Below, piece after piece: positions 59,237 to 64,000 of a DNA stretch of 64,000 bases. Positions within the stretch are counted from its first letter, which is position 1. The number at the start of each line of letters is the position of its first letter. The DNA lies in contig CM073592.1 in the NCBI GenBank assembly GCA_037074705.1, forward strand, positions 55,479,629 to 55,543,628, written 5' to 3'. Source of the stretch: Zhengitettix transpicula (taxonomy: Eukaryota > Arthropoda > Insecta > Orthoptera > Tetrigidae). A program made the position numbers and the translations under genes. Under the pieces are notes generated by a model, which saw only the letters and a program-made list of their open reading frames with translations, was not told the origin of the DNA and did no database searches.

Positions 59237-59459
59237 GGATAATAGCCTCGGCGACCTCCGGTAAGGCAAAGCTCCTAACAGGGGCCCCTGTCTCGTAATT
59301 CATCTCCCCTCGTTGCTGGTGGAGGTCAAGTGGTAATGTTATTATAACGAATTAGTTCATTCAAACAGACCGAGTGTCTCTCCGTGCCATAGGCTGGCTG
59401 AGCCGGGCCTGACCAGTCTCTAGGATTGCAACTCAACACACGCAGATTTTCGTGTTCCT

Positions 59460-61500
59460 TTTGTTCTTTTAATATAAAAATTAAGACATGTCTTCTAAAT
59501 TGGACGTTATATGTGCCGAACTAATTAAAATTATCATAGATAAACGGAAAAAAATTTCTAGGTGACGAATGATGAACCTGCATTCTATTCTCAGTAATTT
59601 GATATTTGATTGTATTGTATACCCAAACTTAGACATTGTATTTCTATGGTATTACATCTGGAACAAGTATCGATAATGATGAAAAGAAGTATTCAACAGG
59701 AAGTTAAAGACTTAAAAAGAAAAAGAGAGCAAATTGTCATTAAAATAAACTGTTTTTTGAGCACTCGTCTTGGCCAAGCTGATGAATAATTATCCAGGGT
59801 TATTATCATACGATGGCTGAAACGAGTTCCATTCCCTTAAAGGCAGTTAACTCATTTTTTTAATCGTGGTTCCTCGAACAACCAAAACCACTTCCTCGTG
59901 TAACATCTTTCAGGACTTCTTCGTCCATCGTCATTACACATTCATAAATATTTTTATTTCGAAAGTGACAGTGGGTATAAATTTAATCTTTAGACGTAAC
60001 TAACCATGTATTTACCGGTTTAGCATAAAATATCAGCGTTGTTCCTACATAACTAGAACGAGGATGATAATTACTATCTCATATGGGAATTACGAATGAG
60101 TTATACTCAGTCGGGTAACAAGAATTCAAGTATAAAAATAACCTGATCTGGTCTTAGTTTTACATGGAAAAGAATTATAGGAATTTGTGCGTTTTTATCA
60201 ACAAGATAATTGTGATGTCTAACAAAAATCTCCTTAATTAGAATTAAAACATGTGGAAAATTGTGGAAAATTTTTTAATTTGACTGCTATATCAGTGCTG
60301 AAATAATCATAGTAAATTAATTAAGAAGCAAAATAATCATTCCTACATTATACAAAAATTTAGAGTGAGTGCTTCATTTCAAACAGTGGTACCATTCAAA
60401 CAAAGAAGAAATTGGAGACTGTGAAATGTACCAAAATATTCCTCATAGTCCTTCAGACCGAATCTTATTAAAGTTAGATTTTGAAGTTTGTTAATAAAAA
60501 TATTTTATAGATTTTCTTCCAGGGTTCGGAATGTCTATGGGATATTAAAACAATGTATATATTATTGAGGTTTATAAAAATAAGTTTCAGAAGAAAGAAT
60601 AAAAGTTATAGTATACTCTCAACTATCCCACTCTCGTTTATTCGGCCTAGTTAAAAACGTAGTTCTCATTATTAAATACGAAAAACTGTAATTTAATTTG
60701 CAATGGCGTTGCAATCTTTCATGCTGGAAACCAATGGATTGACAATTCCACGAGTAAAGAAATAATTTTTTGCAATTTGATGATATGTGCTCTAATGATT
60801 TGTTAATATTGAAAATTATAAATTTAATGCTTTAGCTTTCAAAAAATTTAAATTTATAATTTATTTATTTCCAAATTTATAGAAATTTTTCTTGGTGGGA
60901 TTATTGTTAAATTTTAAATGATTCTGAACAATTTTATTTGCACAGATGAATATGGCGAACTGACGAAGTTTCCTCAATATTATAAATTAACGATTTTGGA
61001 AGTAAAGAATTAGTTTTTAATTTAAATTTATGAATGATTAAAAACATTGGGGGAAAACACAAAAATTAATAATAAATTTATTTCAAACTGTATTTTTTAG
61101 CACTTCTATTTTCAAAAATAAATTAGTACAACATACATAAAAATCATATACAATAGGACAATAAAACATGAATTATAACGCGTTTTCATATAGAAAGCAT
61201 GTTTTAAATTTTTTTCATAGGGTATTTATACAAGTCTGACCAATCCGACATTTATTATATCTGGCCTGCTCTTCCGCCTCATTACGCTGGATGGAGAGTC
61301 AGCAATTGAACCAAAAGTATCAGAAATTAAATATCTCTATTAATCTTTGATGATGGAGAATTATTTTACAGCTTCAATTCAGTTAGGCTTGTTAGTAGTT
61401 ACAGTGGTTAAACATAAGTTAAAATACAAATACGACACAAATAATACGTAAAATAAGTAGAATAGTTAAGTCAATCAAAACGAATTGAATTAATGGATAC
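59460..61500. other. Intergenic DNA, nothing definite
   Basis: AT-rich sequence. A possible degenerate hammerhead-like motif starts at CTGACGA near 60960, without a matching second half. Confidence 0.5.
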
Positions 61501-61524
61501 TCATTTTTACATTTTATTTAATTA

Positions 61525-61570
61525 CACGACGTTTCTTCACATTCTGTCAAACACATCATTTCAAGTCAGT
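61525..61570 (-). repeat. Degenerate hammerhead-like motif
   Basis: The minus strand reads AAATGATGTGTTTGACAGAA, then TGTGAA, GAAACGTCGTG. The GAAACG-TCGT end is intact and the rest has drifted. Confidence 0.25.
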
Positions 61571-61899
61571 TTAAACACAAACAAAATTTATTAGATTAAT
61601 TAATTAATAAATTAAAGAGATTATAAAAACATTAATATATTTCACTTTATGTCTGTTTTGAGTTATATAAAATAAAATGTAAATTATTACCAAAAATTTT
61701 ATTAAAAACTTACAGCTTAAATTAACATTTCAGTTTCGATTTGTACCTCTTTCAAGTCGACTTGACTGAAAATTTATAAAGTAAAATTAGTGAAACTCAG
61801 TCTTGGGATGAAGAAAACTTGTTTGATTTCCACAGTTACAGTGAGTGAAAATTTATAATTTCAAGTTTAACTAATTTTATTACCTAACTTTTCAGCCAA

Positions 61900-61945
61900 G
61901 TTACAACCTGAAAAAGCTAAAAATTGGTATCGAAACGTTTCTATT
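61900..61945 (+). repeat. Degenerate hammerhead-like motif
   Basis: CTGAAAA, then AGCTAAAAATTGGTATC, then GAAAC and GTTTC. Box 1 is altered, stem II is weak and box 2 is intact. A further relic lies on the minus strand at about 61728-61760 (TTGAAAGAGGTACAAATC, then GAAAC). Confidence 0.3.
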
Positions 61946-62495
61946 TTGTGGTGAATTTAATGAATAAAGTGTCTCTTCTTGGTCAGTTATTATTTTATAC
62001 CATACGAAAACGAGGTATAATACCGAATAGATCTAAGACGTAACTTAAAAATAATATTTTTAAAATGATTATTTATATTTATGAAGAAACAATTGTAGTT
62101 GATATATATATATATATTATTATTACTATTATGTATATATATATATATTATTTCTGGCATTAACCAAGCGCTGTATTTGATTTCTGAATCCAACATTTTG
62201 ACCTTATTCCAATCAAATAAACGCTTATTTAAATTAATATCAAACAGTAGTTTGTTTAATACTGCAAACATGTTTCTTAATGCGCGTTGATTTCTTTATA
62301 TTAATTTATAATACGTCAGGCATAGCCTTGTCATTATATTTTATAAAAATAGAAATTCCTTGACTGAAAAACTGATTTTTAAACTAATAATTGTTTTGTA
62401 CACAATAATAAGCTAAACATAGTTCTCCTTTTTCGTCCCCCAATCTGGAATCATTTAGCAGTTCAAACAATGATTGTTATTCGTTGACTAAATCT

Positions 62496-62720
62496 ATGAT
62501 TCAACAACCGCCAATATCACCAAACGAACTGTTTGTGAGGAGCAAGCACATCGATTGGGGAACGTTTGCAACCTCGATAGTTGCACAGGTGGGCGGAGTT
62601 CAGGGTCCCGAATTCCTACTGTGGTTGTTTCTAACCAGAATTAAACTTCGGAGAACTTGCATGGAATGTGGTTTTCTTTCTACGAACGCCAAACGCTACA
62701 AAAGTTGCAAGGAAACGTGA
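62496..62720 (+). pseudogene. Possible transposase N-terminal fragment with a CxxC pair
   Basis: From ATG 62496 the frame gives MIQQPPISPNELFVRSKHID, then a WLFLTRIKLRRTCMECG motif and a second Cys near KSC. A helix followed by R-x-C-x-x-C-G is reminiscent of the zinc-ribbon start of ISXO2/Merlin-type transposases. The resemblance is weak and no catalytic domain follows. An alternative is a chance frame. Confidence 0.2.
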
Positions 62721-63109
62721 TAATTTGTTTAACGATCAATTATTGTTGTCACGAGACTTCTGAACTGATGTTAAATTGATTGTAACATTTGTCTGAGTGA
62801 TTTCACTCCCAAAACTATCTCAGACTCCTAAATGATCTTTGAGTTAACATTCTGACTGCTCTACTGATCAATAATTTAACTCAGTGAGGAATTGCGTGGA
62901 TTACAGTCAATGCAGTTGTTCAACCCCAAGACCAAAATGTATAAAAAAATGATGTTAAAATATCTTGATAGTGTTGGAATACGAAATAACGTTACTGTTG
63001 TCTAAAATTAAACACCTTTGTAAAATAAAATGCTAACGCAGCAGTATAATAATTATACATACCGAGAGTCATCAATTAGAAAATAATGACAAAAAATCGG
63101 AAATATTAA

Positions 63110-63515
63110 TCAATCTATAGGAACATTGATGAAATTTTATTTTAAATAAAATTATTTTCTAAGATTAATGTAAGACCTTCAATATAAATTGATTTACTTT
63201 TTATGCGTGTAAGTTTTAATAGATGACAAATTTTTATTAATGAATTTGAAAGCTAGTTGTAAGGGTGAATTCGTGTATAAAGTTATTACGTCATAACTGA
63301 CTAACATTTCATCTGTGTCTAGTTTAATATCTGTAAGTAATTCCTTTTAAGTTAAAGAGTTTTTATATTATGATTGTTTTCACCATTAAAATTATTTAGT
63401 GAAGAATTTAAAAAAAATGATAATTTATGTAAGCAACTACCGATTCCATCCACAATAGGACTAATTGGATATCCTATTTTATGTGATTTAATGAGGCTGT
63501 ACAATCGTGCGTGTT
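63110..63515 (-). pseudogene. Penelope-like element reverse transcriptase fragment
   Basis: In successive minus-strand frames: ARLYSLIKSHKIGYPISPIV with DGIGSCLHKLSFFLN (63515 downward), then DIKLDTDEMLVSYDVITLYT with NSPLQLAFKFI, then EGLTLILENNFIL. These match PLE RT in order: the FYGLPKxHKxGxPLRPIVSxIGSP block, the catalytic motif A (SYDVxxLFTNxP) and the LILxNNxF block. Motif A aspartate is present. The glycine-rich parts are altered, and frames change several times, so it is inactive. Motif C was not found further downstream. Confidence 0.85.
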
Positions 63516-63539
63516 TATCTTTACCGTACAAGTAATAAA

Positions 63540-64000
63540 TTTACTACGACAACTACTTCTGTAAATTTAAATAATATGAATCCGAAGAACTTATTAGGAA
63601 AATATAAAAATCTTTATTTGGATAATAAATTCAAAAATTTGACAAATATTTCTATTTCAAGTAGTATAATTAACTTTTTAATTTTGGGCATTAGTTTCAA
63701 CTGTTACACTTATAATAACAAACAACAAATTATAAATTTAATTACAGAAGTCGAAGATTTACTTATATAAAAAAATTCTCCTGACAATCATAAAAGCTTG
63801 ACTAGAAGTAAAATTTGGAAAGTATTTCCATATTATATTAATAACATTCCCGAAACTAAATTTAACCCTGAAAAAGATTTATTTGATAAAAACATTAAAA
63901 TGATTTTAGGGATTGTAAACTTTTATAAAATTCATAAAAATATTTTAATCTTGTATGAAGACGACAATAACAGTCGATTGAAACATCCTCAAACGACAAA
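63540..64000 (+). pseudogene. Penelope-like element N-terminal fragment, continues past the window
   Basis: From about 63540 the frame reads NLLGKYKNLYLDNKFKNLTN, then SSIINFLILGISFNCYTYNN and KQQIINLITEVEDLLI, followed by a TAA. After a frame change it continues KIWKVFPYYINN and NFNPEKDLF-like words. The INFLxLGxxFN block and the following helix are typical of the region upstream of the RT in PLE proteins. It is head-to-head with the RT fragment at 63110-63515 (opposite strands, about 25 bp apart). The stop at 63768 and later frame changes show decay. Confidence 0.7.

Noticed and set aside
1..64000. Prokaryotic features (operons, CRISPR, riboswitches, IS elements, origins)
   Set aside because: The split gene, large GT-AG introns and insect-type retroelements show eukaryotic nuclear DNA. 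No direct-repeat/spacer array was seen.

Overview
The window looks like nuclear DNA from an insect, most likely a hemimetabolous species with a large, AT-rich, transposon-filled genome. The evidence is a split gene with GT-AG introns of 1.3 to 12.8 kb, very low coding density, and Penelope-like, jockey-like, mariner and Tc1 relics. No prokaryotic features (operons, ribosome-binding sites, CRISPR) are present. I cannot name the species.

One gene is well supported: the 3' half of an anoctamin (TMEM16) of the ANO8/ANO10 type on the + strand. Five coding exons (1319-1408, 2708-2899, 6435-6626, 14594-14842, 27599-27673) join in phase 0 to give about 265 residues ending at a TAG. They cover the last membrane segments, and all five Ca2+-ligand positions known from TMEM16 structures appear to be acidic. 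The 5' exons lie upstream of the window.

The introns and the roughly 36 kb downstream are a graveyard of mobile elements. They include a decayed mariner transposase (12.7-13.4 kb, +), a decayed Tc1-like transposase (15.6-16.4 kb, -), and three jockey-like LINE fragments (24.9-26.3 and 26.6-27.55 kb, +; 55.3-55.9 kb, -). There is an unnamed 5'-truncated, poly(A)-ended repeat family with six copies, and a pair of about 1.1-kb elements bounded by TA repeats (20.3 and 23.0 kb). Others are a possible Helitron-type remnant (29-30 kb), a 310-bp tandem triplet (48.6-49.5 kb), and an 18-bp AT minisatellite followed by a perfect 100-bp palindrome (56.0-56.3 kb).

The most interesting layer is a set of about 20 short, dispersed motifs with the architecture of a minimal hammerhead ribozyme: CTGANGA, a stem-II hairpin, GAAAC, then a 2-bp AC/GT stem III. 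Hammerhead motifs are known from the pseudo-LTRs of Penelope-like elements (PLEs). The window also holds PLE protein remnants: GIY-YIG endonuclease pieces at 43.6 and 51.2 kb, and an RT fragment (-) placed head-to-head with an N-terminal fragment (+) at 63.1-64.0 kb. The hammerhead motifs are therefore best read as pseudo-LTRs of PLEs or of non-autonomous relatives. Most cores are mutated; three keep both conserved boxes.

No second host gene can be supported. Several GC-richer islands with open frames (9.8-10.2, 36.8-37.1, 42.4-42.7, 52.5-52.75, 54.6-54.85, 59.2-59.4 kb) stay unassigned.
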